Below, in pieces: positions 1-11,292 of a stretch of DNA of 64,000 nt; the first letter of the stretch is position 1, and each line of letters opens with the position of its first letter. Both the position numbers and the translations under genes were made by a program. The notes beneath the pieces are model-generated. The model saw nothing but the letters and a program-made list of their open reading frames with translations. It was not told where the DNA came from and made no database searches. The stretch covers positions 2,239,001 through 2,303,000 of the forward strand of contig JAQIJC010000001.1 of assembly GCA_036946405.1 (NCBI GenBank), read 5' to 3'. Source of the DNA: Sphingomonas phyllosphaerae (GTDB lineage Bacteria; Pseudomonadota; Alphaproteobacteria; Sphingomonadales; Sphingomonadaceae).

Positions 1-2
1 GT

Positions 3-89
3 GCCAAGGCGGATGCGGCGTCGTCGACCGAAATGTCGAAGATGACCAGCGGGCTGCCGCTGCCGCCGGGATTCAAGCTGCCGTTCTGA
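3..89 (+). CDS. ybaB: YbaB/EbfC family nucleoid-associated protein, C-terminal fragment
   Basis: Only the last 28 codons are in the window; the gene is cut by the left edge. The reading frame ends in SGLPLPPGFKLPF followed by TGA, which closely matches the conserved C-terminus of YbaB/EbfC proteins (E. coli ends SGMQLPPGFKMPF). The family forms small DNA-binding dimers, usually encoded in a dnaX-ybaB-recR neighbourhood. That neighbourhood would lie to the left and cannot be seen. The assignment rests on this tail motif alone. Confidence 0.75.
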   Translation, partial: AKADAASSTEMSKMTSGLPLPPGFKLPF

Positions 90-180
90 TCCGGATCGGG
101 ACAGTCGCAAGTCCTTCCGGTAACGGAACATTGCTGCCGCGGTCGCATTCATGGCCCTATCATTCGAGAGGGAGAGAGCC

Positions 181-426
181 ATGAGTGACGATCGCGTGAC
201 GCAGACCCCGCACACCACGATCATCGAGCGCCGTGGCGGCGGCGGTGGCGGGTTGCTGATCGGTCTGGCGGTGCTGATCGTGGTGGCGGTCGCGGCCTAT
301 TTCATGATCGCGCGCGGTGACAGCGAGACGGCCAAGAACAATGCGATCACCTCGGCGGCGAAGAGCGTCGAGAGCACCGCGGACAAGGCGGGGTCGGCGA
401 TCGATGGGGCGACCGACGGCAAGTGA
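181..426 (+). CDS. Small single-pass membrane protein of unknown function
   Basis: An 81-residue protein. A start at 181 is preferred over the in-frame ATG at 151 because a GAGAGGGAGAGAG purine run lies just upstream. Residues 1-20 are polar, followed by a glycine run and one hydrophobic segment (about residues 25-45). The tail is alanine-, serine- and lysine-rich (KSVESTADKAGSAIDGATDG). No family was recognised. The topology suggests an inner-membrane anchor with a soluble C-terminal tail. It is flanked by the ybaB end and a decayed repeat, and nothing ties it to a pathway. Confidence 0.6.
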   Translation: MSDDRVTQTPHTTIIERRGGGGGGLLIGLAVLIVVAVAAYFMIARGDSETAKNNAITSAAKSVESTADKAGSAIDGATDGK

Positions 427-440
427 TGGTACAGCTTACT

Positions 441-525
441 TCGTCACCCCGGACTTGATCGTGGGTCCCGCTATTTACCTCACGTCAGGTAAGGGAGCGG
501 GGCTTCGGATCAAGTTCGGGGCGAT
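441..525. repeat. Dispersed palindromic repeat, family A, decayed copy
   Basis: The half-sites read GTCACCCCGGACTTGATC and GGATCAAGTTCGGGGCGA in inverse orientation, with mismatches. This matches the better copies at 8738, 11661 and 29269. It lies between two convergent genes and may act as a weak terminator. Confidence 0.6.
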
Positions 526-543
526 GGAGTGGGTTGAGTTGCT

Positions 544-2151
544 TTACAACAGCGACCCCTGCCGGGCGCTGCTTTCGCGCGGGGCCTGCCGGAACGCCGC
601 GGTGGCGTCGACATAGGGCAGGTCCGGGCGGCGGCCCCTGAATAGCTCGGCGAGGGTGATGATCTGGAGCCGCGGGTAGCTTTTGCCCGTGACCGCGGAG
701 GTGAAGCGGCCGGCGGCGGCGGCTTCCTTTTCCATCGGGCGCGATGGCGCGGCCTTGGTGACGAAGACGGCGGCGGCGGCCTTCTCGCGGATCATTGCGG
801 AATGCAGGTCGCGGACCATCGTCACGCCGACGTGATCGCCGCCCTTCACCGATACGAGCGCGCGTTCGGTGCGGCGGCCGTCGGGCTTGAAGTAGATGAT
901 CCCGTCGACTCCGCCATCGGCGCCCTTCCTGCGGCCGCCATACGGCATGGCGTCGACCATCGACACCGCCCACCATTGAAACTGATACTTGTCGCGGCGG
1001 GCGAGGTCCTCGGCGGAGGCGAGGTCCTTGGGCGTGCCCTCGACGGTGAAGGCGACGCCGGGGAAGGCGGCCTGCATCCGCTTCTCGATCAACGAGATGG
1101 CGAGATGGGTGACGTCGATCCCGATCCACTGGCGGTGGAGCTTCTGCGCGGCATGGACCGCGGTGCCGCAGCCGCAGAACGAGTCGAGCACGACGTCGCC
1201 CTCGTTCGAGGAGGCGGCGATGATCCGTTCGAGCAGCGCGATCGGCTTTTGGGTCGGGTAACCGAGCCGTTCCTGCGCCTGTGAGTTGAGCGCCGGGATG
1301 TCAGCCCATAGCGCCTGCACTGGCATCCCCTTCGCTTCGTCGAGATAGCGTTTGAGGCGGATGCCGCCGCTGCGCGTGAAATGCAGCCGGCCTTCGGCGT
1401 CGAGGCGGCGCATCGTCTCCTCGGGCATCCGCCACAAGGAGGTCACGCCTTTATAGTCATAGGTGTAGCCGCCCCCCGAAAGCCCCTTGGCGGTGAGATT
1501 GTCGTCGGTCCAGCGGCGGCCATCGGGGTCGCTCTGGCTGAAGCGCGCCTCATAGTCCGGGTCGTAGGCGGTATAGGCGGGGTGCCAGACATGCTCGGCG
1601 CTGCGCGTGTAGAACAGCAACGTGTCGAGGTTGCGCCCCCAGCGGCCGCCATCGGCGTGCGCGGTGGTGCGCTTCCAGATGATCTCGTTGCGGTAGCGAT
1701 CGGCGCCGAACACGCCGTCGAGCAGCAGCTTGAGGTAGTGGCTGGCGGTGGAGTCGCAGTGGAGATAGAGGCTGCCGCTGGGCTTCAGCACGCGATGCAG
1801 CTCGATCACGCGCACCGCCATCATCGCCAGATAGGCCATCATGTCGTTTTCGCCGAGGAACGCGCGCATCGCGTTCAGCAGGTCGAACGCCTTGGTGTGG
1901 CCGCTGCGCGCGACCTGGTCGAAGGCGTCCTCGGCGCGGTCGTTCCAGCACCACGTGTCCTCGAACGCCTCGATCTGCGCGTCGGCGCCGTCGCCGGTCG
2001 GCGAGCGGAAGAGGATGTTGTAACTGGCGTTCGAGTTGAAGGGCGGGTCGAGATAGACGAGGTCGATCGTCGCGTCGCCGATCTCGCGGCGGAGCACGTC
2101 GAGGTTGTCGCCGTAATAGAGGTGGTTGGTGGGCCGGTTCGCGCTGGACAT
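544..2151 (-). CDS. DNA methyltransferase (beta class, DPPF) fused to an Mrr-like nuclease domain
   Basis: A 535-residue protein. The N-terminal part is an amino-methyltransferase: catalytic motif IV is DPPF at 35-38, YPTQKP lies at 298-303, and SAM-binding motif I (DSFCGCGT) at 323-330. This order, motif IV before motif I, is that of the beta class of adenine-N6 or cytosine-N4 methylases. Residues about 390-500 look like a PD-(D/E)XK fold of the Mrr type (ADGGVDGIIYF at 411-421, then ALVSVKGG at 431-438). The usual Gln/Glu of the QXK motif appears to be Ser434, so cleavage activity is uncertain. No separate restriction or specificity gene lies next to it. It could be a self-contained restriction-modification enzyme or an orphan methylase with a DNA-binding remnant. 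Confidence 0.85.
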   Translation of the reverse strand: MSSANRPTNHLYYGDNLDVLRREIGDATIDLVYLDPPFNSNASYNILFRSPTGDGADAQIEAFEDTWCWNDRAEDAFDQVARSGHTKAFDLLNAMRAFLGENDMMAYLAMMAVRVIELHRVLKPSGSLYLHCDSTASHYLKLLLDGVFGADRYRNEIIWKRTTAHADGGRWGRNLDTLLFYTRSAEHVWHPAYTAYDPDYEARFSQSDPDGRRWTDDNLTAKGLSGGGYTYDYKGVTSLWRMPEETMRRLDAEGRLHFTRSGGIRLKRYLDEAKGMPVQALWADIPALNSQAQERLGYPTQKPIALLERIIAASSNEGDVVLDSFCGCGTAVHAAQKLHRQWIGIDVTHLAISLIEKRMQAAFPGVAFTVEGTPKDLASAEDLARRDKYQFQWWAVSMVDAMPYGGRRKGADGGVDGIIYFKPDGRRTERALVSVKGGDHVGVTMVRDLHSAMIREKAAAAVFVTKAAPSRPMEKEAAAAGRFTSAVTGKSYPRLQIITLAELFRGRRPDLPYVDATAAFRQAPRESSARQGSLL

Positions 2152-2275
2152 ACGCGCGACTGGAGCGGGGCGCGGCGGGGTTGTCGCGGGGAGGTGGGGC
2201 CGTTGCGGAGCGGGTTGGGGCTTGCGTGCTGGGGGCGGATCGCGCCGTAATGGAGGTAGTTGCGCGAGCTGTGTT

Positions 2276-2379
2276 CACCCCTCCCCCTCGGGGGAGGGGC
2301 CGGGGGGTGGGGCAGTTCCGCAGACCTTGCGCTCGTGGACAGGCCCCACCCCAACCCCTCCCCTGAAGGGGAGGGGCTT
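2276..2379. terminator. Inverted-repeat region with strong hairpins downstream of hppA
   Basis: The segment contains two back-to-back C-run/G-run hairpins (CTCCCCCTCGGGGGAG at 2281-2296 and CCCTCCCCTGAAGGGGAGGG near 2356-2375). Its outer arms (GGGGTGGGGC and GCCCCACCCC) also pair. It begins just past the hppA stop codon and probably ends that transcript. The layout also fits a mobile palindromic repeat. Confidence 0.6.
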
Positions 2380-2384
2380 TCAGG

Positions 2385-4574
<2,190 letters not shown>

Positions 4575-4644
4575 CCCTCCTAGTGGCGCGTCCGGTCTGT
4601 CGCCGGTACGTCGCGCGGGGGGTGGAGGCTAACAGGTGGCGGCG

Positions 4645-5523
4645 TCAGCGCAACCCGTGCTGGTAGCCGAGCGAGGCGGGCAGCGGGAGCAATCGGCTAT
4701 CCTGGGTCAACGTCAGCCCGGTGCCGGGTGCGAAGGTGCCGACGCGGGTGGCGGGGACGGGGAGCGCGCGGCCGGCGGGGGCGGCGAACAGCAGCTCGTA
4801 ATCGTCGCCGGCAGTGGCGGCGGCGAGCGGATCGGTGACGCCGTGGGCGAGCGGGACGGCGGCGAGGTCGATGGTGACCGCGAGATCGCTGGCGGCGGCC
4901 ATGCGCGCGGCGTCGATCAGCAGGCCGTCGGAGAGGTCCATCATCGCATGGACCCGTGAGGCGAGCGCGCGGCCTTCGGCGAGGCGCGGGACGGGGCGGC
5001 GGTAGCGGGCGAGCAGCGCCGGGTCGCCGCTGCCGGCGCGGGCGATGGCGAGCCCGGCCCCGGCGTCGCCGATCGTGCCGGTGACGTAGAGCGCGTCGCC
5101 GGGCTTTGCGCCCGCGCGCAGCGGGGCGGGGGCGTCGCGGCCGAAGGCGGTGACGGTGAGGATGCGTGGGGCGTTCCCGGGGAGCGTTACGGTGTCGCCG
5201 CCGAGGAGCGGACAGGCGAGGGTGGTCAGCACTTCGCCGAGGCCGTCGAGGAAGGCGGCGTCCCATGTTTCGTCGCCGAGCGGGTAGTTGAGGAGGATGC
5301 CCTCGACCAGCGCGCCCTTGGCGGCGAGGTCGGAGAGGTTGGTGGCGACCAGCTTCCACGCGACGTCCTGCGGCGGATCGGTGGGGAGGAAGTGGATGCC
5401 CTCGACCAGCGTGTCGGTGGTGATGGTGAGGCCGGCGAGCGTGGCGGTGTCGTCGATGAGGCCACGCGCGCCGGGGTGGAGCGGAAGGGTGCGCAGGCGG
5501 GCGAGGAAGTCGGCTTCGCTCAT
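4645..5523 (-). CDS. thiL: Thiamine-monophosphate kinase
   Basis: A 292-residue protein that phosphorylates thiamine monophosphate to the cofactor thiamine diphosphate. It matches the AIR synthase/ThiL fold: SEADFLARL at the N-terminus, IDDTATL near residue 26, TDTLVEGIHF, LGGDTV and MMDLSDGL, which together form the ATP/Mg and substrate sites. The start at 5523 is chosen because the longer frame to 5604 only translates a dispersed palindrome (giving DSRLRGNDD). No TPP riboswitch-like sequence is apparent upstream. It is transcribed toward hppA with a 70-base gap. Confidence 0.93.
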   Translation of the reverse strand: MSEADFLARLRTLPLHPGARGLIDDTATLAGLTITTDTLVEGIHFLPTDPPQDVAWKLVATNLSDLAAKGALVEGILLNYPLGDETWDAAFLDGLGEVLTTLACPLLGGDTVTLPGNAPRILTVTAFGRDAPAPLRAGAKPGDALYVTGTIGDAGAGLAIARAGSGDPALLARYRRPVPRLAEGRALASRVHAMMDLSDGLLIDAARMAAASDLAVTIDLAAVPLAHGVTDPLAAATAGDDYELLFAAPAGRALPVPATRVGTFAPGTGLTLTQDSRLLPLPASLGYQHGLR

Positions 5524-5550
5524 TTGTTTGCGTCTGCGCAACAACACGTC

Positions 5551-5643
5551 GTCATTCCCGCGAAGGCGGGAATCCAGAACCTCTGAGGGCGCGCTACTGT
5601 CCATGGACCTGCGGGTCTGGATTCCCGCCTTCGCGGGAATGAC
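5551..5643. repeat. Dispersed palindromic repeat, family B
   Basis: Perfect 28-base inverted arms, GTCATTCCCGCGAAGGCGGG (then AATCCAGA) at 5551-5578 and its complement at 5616-5643, flank a 37-base centre. Related copies lie at 43696 and 58978. This copy overlaps the false N-terminal extension of thiL. Confidence 0.85.
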
Positions 5644-5679
5644 GGGTTAGGCGGGAATGACGGGGTGGGCGGGACGGTG

Positions 5680-6741
5680 TCACTCATAGGCACCGCGGCG
5701 CATGACATAGTCGCGGGTTTCGTAGGGTGCGGGTAGCCCTTCGACCCATGCGCCATGTGCGTGGGTGAGCGCGACCAGCTGCATCGGCTGATGCGACGGC
5801 CGATATTGCACGCGCACCTCGTGGCGGTGGAGGTCGCGGTTGGGCTCCATCATCACCCAGCCGAGCGGGCGGTCCGCGCTGGTGCGTGCGCCGGCTTCGG
5901 CCATCGCGGCGCGGATACGGTCGCGCGACGTGGCCGGGAGATATTGCCAGACGACCGAGTGCATCAGCACGCGCGTGATGCCCGGCTCCTGCGGCTCGGC
6001 GAGGCGCGCCTCGACCCAGTCGGCAGCGTCGCCTTGCTCCAGATCGACCGCGCGCGCGCGGACCATGTCGAGCGCAGTGGCAAGCCGGGCGAGGCGGTCG
6101 TGATTGTCGACCCAGACATAGCCGGCGAGCCGCTCGGCCTGCGCCGGGTCGCGCACGTCGACGGGGGCGATGTCGACGCCGCGCGTCCGTTCGATCGCGA
6201 TCGGCGCGGCGGGCGGCGGCGGGCCGCGCCACTCGGGGACGATCGCCAGCGGCGAGTCGGCCGCGCCGACGTGCACCCCGCCGAGATCGAAGCGCATCCG
6301 GTCGATCAGCAGGTTGAGCCCGGCGCTGGAGCCGATCTCCAGCACCTCGATGCGCGGGCCGTGCGCGGCGGCGACGTGGAGCAGCCCGGTCATCAGCCCC
6401 GCCGAGCGCTGCGCCTCGTTGGTCTGCGGCGGGCCGTCGAGCCACGGGAGCAGCGCGGCGTCGTGGGTGGCGAGGATCGTCGCCAGCGTTGGGTCGTCGG
6501 CGGCGAAGGCGTCAGCGACGCCGCGGCGGGCCAGCGCGTGAAGGCCGCCGACGATCCGCAGCACCGTCGCATCGGCGACCGGCTCGCCCGTCCAGTCGAG
6601 CAGCCGCGCGCCGACCGCGGTGTCGCGGGTCAGCACGCGGGCGAGCGCGCGGCACAAAGCGGCGGTCTGCGGCGCGGCCATCGCGTCGCAATATTGCGCC
6701 TGAACCTCGAAGGCGGCGCGGTTGGTCGACTCGTCTGCCAT
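5680..6741 (-). CDS. DUF2332 family protein, methyltransferase-like
   Basis: A 353-residue protein matching DUF2332. The central [16 protein letters not shown] resembles a SAM-dependent methyltransferase glycine loop. Other recognisable stretches are [21 protein letters not shown] and WVMMEPN. The ATG at 6741 (MADESTN) is preferred. Upstream in-frame starts would run across the hisG promoter and into hisG. The gene is divergent from hisG with a 46-base gap, so the two probably share a control region. The family has no established reaction. Confidence 0.8.
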   Translation of the reverse strand: MADESTNRAAFEVQAQYCDAMAAPQTAALCRALARVLTRDTAVGARLLDWTGEPVADATVLRIVGGLHALARRGVADAFAADDPTLATILATHDAALLPWLDGPPQTNEAQRSAGLMTGLLHVAAAHGPRIEVLEIGSSAGLNLLIDRMRFDLGGVHVGAADSPLAIVPEWRGPPPPAAPIAIERTRGVDIAPVDVRDPAQAERLAGYVWVDNHDRLARLATALDMVRARAVDLEQGDAADWVEARLAEPQEPGITRVLMHSVVWQYLPATSRDRIRAAMAEAGARTSADRPLGWVMMEPNRDLHRHEVRVQYRPSHQPMQLVALTHAHGAWVEGLPAPYETRDYVMRRGAYE

Positions 6742-6787
6742 GCGCACCGCATTGCGCCGGTCGCGGTGCCTTCGTAAAGCCGCGCGC

Positions 6788-7438
6788 ATGTCGGATCCGA
6801 TCGTTATCGCCGTTCCCAAGGGGCGTATCCTCGAAGAAGCCCTGCCGCTGCTGGCGCGCGCCGGGATCGTCCCCGAGCCGGCGTTCGGCGATGAGAAAAG
6901 CCGCGCGCTGCGCTTTCGCACCGATCGCGACGGGATCGAGCTGATCCGCGTGCGCGCGTTCGACGTCGCGACCTTCGTCGCGCACGGTGCGGCGCAACTG
7001 GGGATCGTCGGGTCCGACGTGCTCGCCGAGTTCGATTATGCCGAATTGTATGCGCCGGTCGATCTGAACATCGGCCATTGCCGGCTGTCGATCGCCGAGC
7101 CCTCCGACATGGCGGCCAACGACGATCCACGCGGATGGAGCCATGTGCGGGTCGCGACCAAATATCCGCACGTTACCGCGCAGCATTTCGCGCGCGCCGG
7201 GGTGCAGGCGGAGTGCATCAAGCTGAACGGTGCGATGGAGCTGGCACCGACCTTAGGGCTGGCGACGCGGATCGTCGATCTGGTGTCGTCGGGCAAGACG
7301 CTGAAGGAAAACGGACTGGTCGAGGTGGAGCGGATCATGGAGGTGTCGGCGCGGCTGATCGTCAACCGCGCGGCGATGAAGACCCGCGCGCATGTCTTCC
7401 CGCTGGTCGAGGCGTTCCGCGCGGCGGTGGCGGCATGA
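6788..7438 (+). CDS. hisG: ATP phosphoribosyltransferase, short form
   Basis: A 216-residue enzyme for the first step of histidine synthesis, joining ATP and PRPP. It starts [18 protein letters not shown], contains LGIVGSDVL, and has the PRPP loop [19 protein letters not shown]. The length is that of HisG-S, which lacks the C-terminal regulatory domain and in other bacteria works with HisZ. No hisZ is in the window. The start at 6788 is used because extensions upstream enter the divergent promoter region. Its TGA overlaps the hisD ATG (ATGA), so the pair is translationally coupled. Confidence 0.95.
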   Translation: MSDPIVIAVPKGRILEEALPLLARAGIVPEPAFGDEKSRALRFRTDRDGIELIRVRAFDVATFVAHGAAQLGIVGSDVLAEFDYAELYAPVDLNIGHCRLSIAEPSDMAANDDPRGWSHVRVATKYPHVTAQHFARAGVQAECIKLNGAMELAPTLGLATRIVDLVSSGKTLKENGLVEVERIMEVSARLIVNRAAMKTRAHVFPLVEAFRAAVAA

Positions 7439-8730
7439 TCCGGCTCGACACGCAGGACGGCGATTTCGCGGCGCGGTTCGAGACGCTGGTCGATGCGCGG
7501 CGCGAGGCGGCGAGCGATGTCGCGCGCGACGTGGCGACGATCGTGCGCGCGGTGCGCGACGAGGGCGATGCGGCGCTGCACGCCTTCACGCAGAAGCTCG
7601 ACCGGCATGATCTGAACCAGACCGGGTGGCGGGTCGATGCGGCGGCGTGCGCGGCGGCGTTCGAGGGCCTGGAGCCGGAATTGCGGGCGGCGCTGGAACT
7701 GGCGGCGACGCGCATCCGCGCCTATCACGAGAAGCAGCGGCCCGAGGATGTCAGCTATACCGATGCCGCGGGCGTGCGGCTCGGCGCGCGGTGGCGCGCG
7801 GTCGATGCGGCGGGCGTGTATGTGCCCGGCGGGCGCGCGGCCTATCCCTCGACCTTGCTGATGAACGCGATCCCGGCGCGGGTCGCGGGGGTCGAGCGGC
7901 TGGTGGTGGTGACGCCGACGCCGGATGGCGAGGTCAATCCTTTGATGCTCGCCGCCGCGCATCTGGTCGGGGCGGACGAGGTGTGGCGGGTCGGCGGCGC
8001 GCAGGCGGTTGCGGCGCTGGCGTATGGGACCGAGCGGATCGCGCGGGTCGATGTCGTGACCGGGCCGGGCAACGCCTGGGTCGCCGAGGCCAAGCGGCAG
8101 GTGTACGGCGTGGTCGGGATCGACATGGTCGCGGGGCCGAGCGAGATCGTCGTCGTCGCGGATGGCGCGAACGACCCCGAATGGATCGCCGCCGACCTGC
8201 TCAGCCAGGCCGAGCATGACACGACGACGCAGTCGATCCTGTTCACCGATGACGGTGGCTTTGCCGAGCGGGTCGCCGAAGCGGTCGAGCGGCAGTTGCA
8301 GGCACTGCCGACGCAGGCGGTGGCGCGGGTGGCGTGGGAGGATAATGGCGCGATCGTGATCGTGCCGACGCTGGAGGACGCGATGCCGCTGGTCGATCGG
8401 CTCGCGCCCGAGCATGTCGAGCTGGCGTGCGACGATCCGCGGGCGCTGTTCGACCTGTTGCGGCATGCCGGGTCGGCGTTCCTCGGGCGGCATACGCCGG
8501 AGGCGATCGGCGATTATGTCGCGGGGCCGAACCATGTGCTGCCGACCGGCCGCCGCGCGCGGTTCGCGAGCGGGCTGGGGGTGAGCGATTTCATGAAGCG
8601 GACCAGCTTCTTGCAGCTGGACGAGACGGCGTTGAACGAGCTGGGGCCGGCGACGATCGCGCTGGCGCGCGCCGAGGGGCTGCCGGCACATGCGCAGTCG
8701 GTGGCGTTGCGGATTCGGACGAACCGTTGA
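7435..8730 (+). CDS. hisD: Histidinol dehydrogenase
   Basis: A 431-residue Zn/NAD enzyme that performs the last two oxidations of histidine synthesis. Signature elements are [51 protein letters not shown] (Zn and catalytic residues) and APEHVEL. Later, [18 protein letters not shown] is followed by VSDFMKR. The start is fixed by the four-base overlap with hisG. Two dispersed repeats follow the stop codon, so transcription may end there. Confidence 0.97.
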   Translation: MIRLDTQDGDFAARFETLVDARREAASDVARDVATIVRAVRDEGDAALHAFTQKLDRHDLNQTGWRVDAAACAAAFEGLEPELRAALELAATRIRAYHEKQRPEDVSYTDAAGVRLGARWRAVDAAGVYVPGGRAAYPSTLLMNAIPARVAGVERLVVVTPTPDGEVNPLMLAAAHLVGADEVWRVGGAQAVAALAYGTERIARVDVVTGPGNAWVAEAKRQVYGVVGIDMVAGPSEIVVVADGANDPEWIAADLLSQAEHDTTTQSILFTDDGGFAERVAEAVERQLQALPTQAVARVAWEDNGAIVIVPTLEDAMPLVDRLAPEHVELACDDPRALFDLLRHAGSAFLGRHTPEAIGDYVAGPNHVLPTGRRARFASGLGVSDFMKRTSFLQLDETALNELGPATIALARAEGLPAHAQSVALRIRTNR

Positions 8731-8737
8731 GATTTTT

Positions 8738-8817
8738 GTCGTCCCGCACTTGATCCGGGACCCCGCTTCTTGCCGATGTTGCCGGAGAGCGGGGCCCCGG
8801 ATCAAGTCCGGGGCGAC
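8738..8817. repeat. Dispersed palindromic repeat, family A
   Basis: Inverted arms GTCCCGCACTTGATCCGGGA (then CCCCGCTT) and GCGGGGCCCCGGATCAAGTC (then CGGGGCGAC) enclose a short variable centre. It lies directly after the hisD stop codon, within 30 bases of a family C repeat. Confidence 0.8.
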
Positions 8818-8846
8818 GGTTGGGGTCGGGCGGTTGATCCCTTCCC

Positions 8847-8977
8847 GTCGCCCCTGCGGAGGCAGGGGCCTATGGCTGTTTCGTCCTGGTCATGAGTCTG
8901 ACACAGCAGCTTCGCGCTCTGTGTCTGGCCGTCCGACTGACTTCACAGACATGGGCCCCTGCCTTCGCAGGGGCGAC
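8847..8977. repeat. Dispersed palindromic repeat, family C
   Basis: The arms are GTCGCCCCTGCGGAGGCAGG (then GGCC) and GGGCCCCTGCCTTCGCAGGG (then GCGAC), around a roughly 80-base centre that itself contains CTGACACAGCA and CACAGACATG. Related copies occur at 32220, 37651 and 41026. Confidence 0.8.
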
Positions 8978-9008
8978 GGGAGGGAGGGGCTGGCCCTCCA
9001 TCCTCTAA

Positions 9009-9524
9009 TTACGCGCTGGCGAGTTCGGCTTTCTTGTTCACCTTCTTCTCGGCGAGCGTCGTCAGCTTGTCGTCGGTGGCCTTTTCCTCGTCGAGCGTCG
9101 CTTGCAGCAGCGAGACGACATTGTCGTGGCCGAGCTGCGTCGCCCAAGCGATCAGCGTGCCGTAGCGGGTGATCTCATAATGTTCGACCGCCTGTGCCGA
9201 GGCGATCAGCGCGGCGTCGAGCACTGCCTTGTCGGCGATCTCGCCCGCGACCTCGTTGGCTTCCTTGATGATGCCGTCGATCGCCGGGCAGGTGACCGCT
9301 TTCGCCTTCTGGTCGAGCGCCTCGAACACCTGCTCCAGCCGCGCGATCTGGCCCTCCGTTTCGCGCAGATGCGTCTCGAAGCCCTTCTTGAGCTCGGGTG
9401 CGGTGGCCTTTTCGATCATCTTGGGCAATGCCTTGGTGATCTGGTTCTCGGCGTAATAGACGTCCTGCAACTGGTGCAGGAACAGATCCTCGAGCGTCGC
9501 GATGTCCTTGGTGAACAGGCCCAT
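9009..9524 (-). CDS. DUF892/YciE-type ferritin-like protein
   Basis: A 171-residue all-helical protein. It opens with KDIATLEDLFLHQLQDVYYAENQI, the hallmark of DUF892 (YciE/YciF) proteins, and continues with ETHLRETEGQIARLEQVFE and AVEHYEITRYGTLIAWA. These carry Glu/His pairs typical of a ferritin-like four-helix di-iron site. Members are often induced in stress; the exact function is unsettled. The start ATG at 9524 lies just downstream (on the minus strand) of a CCGAGGAGAC ribosome-binding site. It is a single gene, divergent from nusB. Confidence 0.9.
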   Translation of the reverse strand: MGLFTKDIATLEDLFLHQLQDVYYAENQITKALPKMIEKATAPELKKGFETHLRETEGQIARLEQVFEALDQKAKAVTCPAIDGIIKEANEVAGEIADKAVLDAALIASAQAVEHYEITRYGTLIAWATQLGHDNVVSLLQATLDEEKATDDKLTTLAEKKVNKKAELASA

Positions 9525-9659
9525 GTTCGGTCTCCTCGGGTGGAATGACCTGCGACGAACGAGATGGCGGCGCGAGCGTTGCGCGCAAAGTGGCTGATCG
9601 AGGTCAAAGACGCGGCAGGGGGTGACGAACGCGCGGCAAGCGACTATGGCGCGCGGCCT

Positions 9660-10115
9660 ATGTCCCGCACCGCTGCTCGTACCAAGGCCCGCGCCGCCGC
9701 GCGCCTCGCCGCCGTCCAGGCGCTCTATCAGCATGAGATGGAAGGCACCGCCATCCCCGTGCTGCTCCACGAATTTCACCAGCACCGGCTGGGCGCGACG
9801 ATCGAGGACGTCGAATATGCCGAGGCCGACGTCGCGTTCTTCGACGATCTGGTGAAGGGCGTCACCGCGCGCGCCGGCGAGATCGACGCGCTGGTCGAGG
9901 ACAAGCTGAGCGCCGGCTGGACGCTGGAGCGGCTCGATAAACCGATGAAGGCGATCCTGCGCGCGGGCACCTACGAACTGCTGGCACGTGCCGACGTGCC
10001 GGTGGGTGCCGCGATCAGCTCCTATGTCGATGTCGCGCACGCTTTCTATCAGAAGCGGGAGGCGGGGTTCGTCAACGGCCTGCTCGACGCGATCGGCAAG
10101 CAGGTCCGCGCCTGA
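9660..10115 (+). CDS. nusB: Transcription antitermination factor NusB
   Basis: A 151-residue RNA-binding protein that acts with NusE (S10) at boxA sites in rRNA transcripts. The conserved parts are ARLAAVQALYQHEM at the N-terminus, LDKPMKAILRAGTYELL, and INSYVDVA-like ISSYVDVAHAFY. It ends with FVNGLLDAIGKQVR. The start at 9660 (MSRTAARTK) gives the family length; the frame to 9564 adds a poorly conserved tail. The small DUF4169 gene follows two bases after the stop and is probably co-transcribed. Confidence 0.95.
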   Translation: MSRTAARTKARAAARLAAVQALYQHEMEGTAIPVLLHEFHQHRLGATIEDVEYAEADVAFFDDLVKGVTARAGEIDALVEDKLSAGWTLERLDKPMKAILRAGTYELLARADVPVGAAISSYVDVAHAFYQKREAGFVNGLLDAIGKQVRA

Positions 10116-10117
10116 CG

Positions 10118-10297
10118 ATGGGCGATGTCGTCTCCTTCAGGCAGGCGCGCAAGGCCAAGACGCGCGCCGCAAAGGAGACGCAGGCTGCCGCCAACCGCGC
10201 CGCCTTCGGGCGGACCAAGGCGGAAAAGGCCGCCGACGCCGCCGAACAGGCGCGCAAGGACGCGCTGCTCGACGGCGCCAAGCTTACGGATAGCTGA
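10118..10297 (+). CDS. DUF4169 family small protein
   Basis: A 59-residue basic protein, very short and easily missed. It begins MGDVVSFRQARKAKTRAAKE and ends KDALLDGAKLTDS. The pattern, a VNLRxxRK-like start and an alanine/lysine-rich helical middle (NRAAFGRTKAEKAADAAEQ), is that of DUF4169, common in alphaproteobacteria. It starts two bases after nusB, so it is probably in that operon. Its 3' end overlaps the pirin gene on the other strand by 14 bases. The function is unknown. Confidence 0.8.
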   Translation: MGDVVSFRQARKAKTRAAKETQAAANRAAFGRTKAEKAADAAEQARKDALLDGAKLTDS

Positions 10298-11186
10298 CGG
10301 TCTTCGGCACCTCGGGGAGCGGGATCCACTCGCTGTCATTGGGGACGCTGGCGAACTCGCCGGCCTTCCACGCGCGCTTGGCCTCGCGGATCGCGTCGCG
10401 CGAGGAATGGACGAAATTCCACCATACATGCCGCGGGGTGGCGAACGCCGCGCCGCCCGCCAGCATCGCGCGGCCGCCCGCCTGTGAGTGGAGCGTCGCG
10501 GCGACGCCGGGGCGCAACACGTACAGCCGCTGCGGTTCGAGCGCGAGGCCGTCGAGCGTCGCCTCGCCGCTCGCCAGATAGATCGCGCGCTCGTCGGTGC
10601 TGTCGTCGATCGGCACCGCCGCGCCGGGGGCGAGCACGATGTCAGCGTAGATCGTCTCCGCATAAGCGGTCACCGGCGAGGTTGCGCCCCAAAGCGAGCC
10701 CATCACGACGCGTGCGGTGGCGCCATGCGCGTCGATGACCGGCATCTTGTCGGCGGCGACATGTTCGAAGGCGGGTGCGCGATCCTCCTGCCCGTCTGGG
10801 AGCGCGAGCCATGTCTGGATACCGTCGAGGCGCGGGCCGTCGATGCGGACGTCGTCGGGCGAGCGCTCCGAATGGACGATCCCCGCGCCGGCGGTCATCA
10901 GGTTCACCGCGCCGGGCGTGATGCGGATATCGCTGCCGAGCGAGTCGCGATGCTGGAATGCGCCCTCGAACAGATAGGTGACGGTCGACAGCCCGATATG
11001 CGGGTGCGGGCGGACGTCGACGCCATTGCCGGGCGGGAGGTGCGCCGGCCCCATCTGGTCGAAGAACAGGAACGGGCCAACCATCGTCCGCTCGCGATGC
11101 GGCAGCGTGCGATAGACCTTGAACCCGCCCAGGTCGTGGGTGGCGGGCTCCAGCGTCTGCAGCACCAGATCGTCGCGGGTCGACAT
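10284..11186 (-). CDS. Pirin family protein
   Basis: A 300-residue bicupin. The N-terminal pirin domain shows VRPHPHIGLSTVTYLFEGAF, with the metal-binding His residues HPHIG and a later HRDSLGSD, then NLMTAGAGIVHSE. A pirin C-terminal cupin follows. Pirins bind a metal and may act as quercetinase-like dioxygenases or as redox sensors. Length and start agree with the family. Its end overlaps DUF4169 convergently. Confidence 0.92.
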   Translation of the reverse strand: MSTRDDLVLQTLEPATHDLGGFKVYRTLPHRERTMVGPFLFFDQMGPAHLPPGNGVDVRPHPHIGLSTVTYLFEGAFQHRDSLGSDIRITPGAVNLMTAGAGIVHSERSPDDVRIDGPRLDGIQTWLALPDGQEDRAPAFEHVAADKMPVIDAHGATARVVMGSLWGATSPVTAYAETIYADIVLAPGAAVPIDDSTDERAIYLASGEATLDGLALEPQRLYVLRPGVAATLHSQAGGRAMLAGGAAFATPRHVWWNFVHSSRDAIREAKRAWKAGEFASVPNDSEWIPLPEVPKTVSYP

Positions 11187-11292
11187 GCGCTTCCTCCGTC
11201 AGCGTTTTTGGCGCCTTAGCAGCGAAGGCGCGCGCGGGCGAGCGCGTCGCTCCCGTGGGAACGCGGACGCGGATGGAGGGGTTGTGGCGGGC

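Noticed and set aside
5524..5604. N-terminal extension of thiL
   Set aside because: It translates the family B palindrome (DSRLRGNDD), not a conserved protein part.
8738..8977. Possible CRISPR array
   Set aside because: The repeated units are inverted, not direct, and are single copies spaced by genes; there are no regular spacers or cas genes.
8890..9147. Frame of 85 codons in the hisD-DUF892 gap
   Set aside because: It runs through a family C repeat and into the DUF892 gene from the wrong strand or frame.
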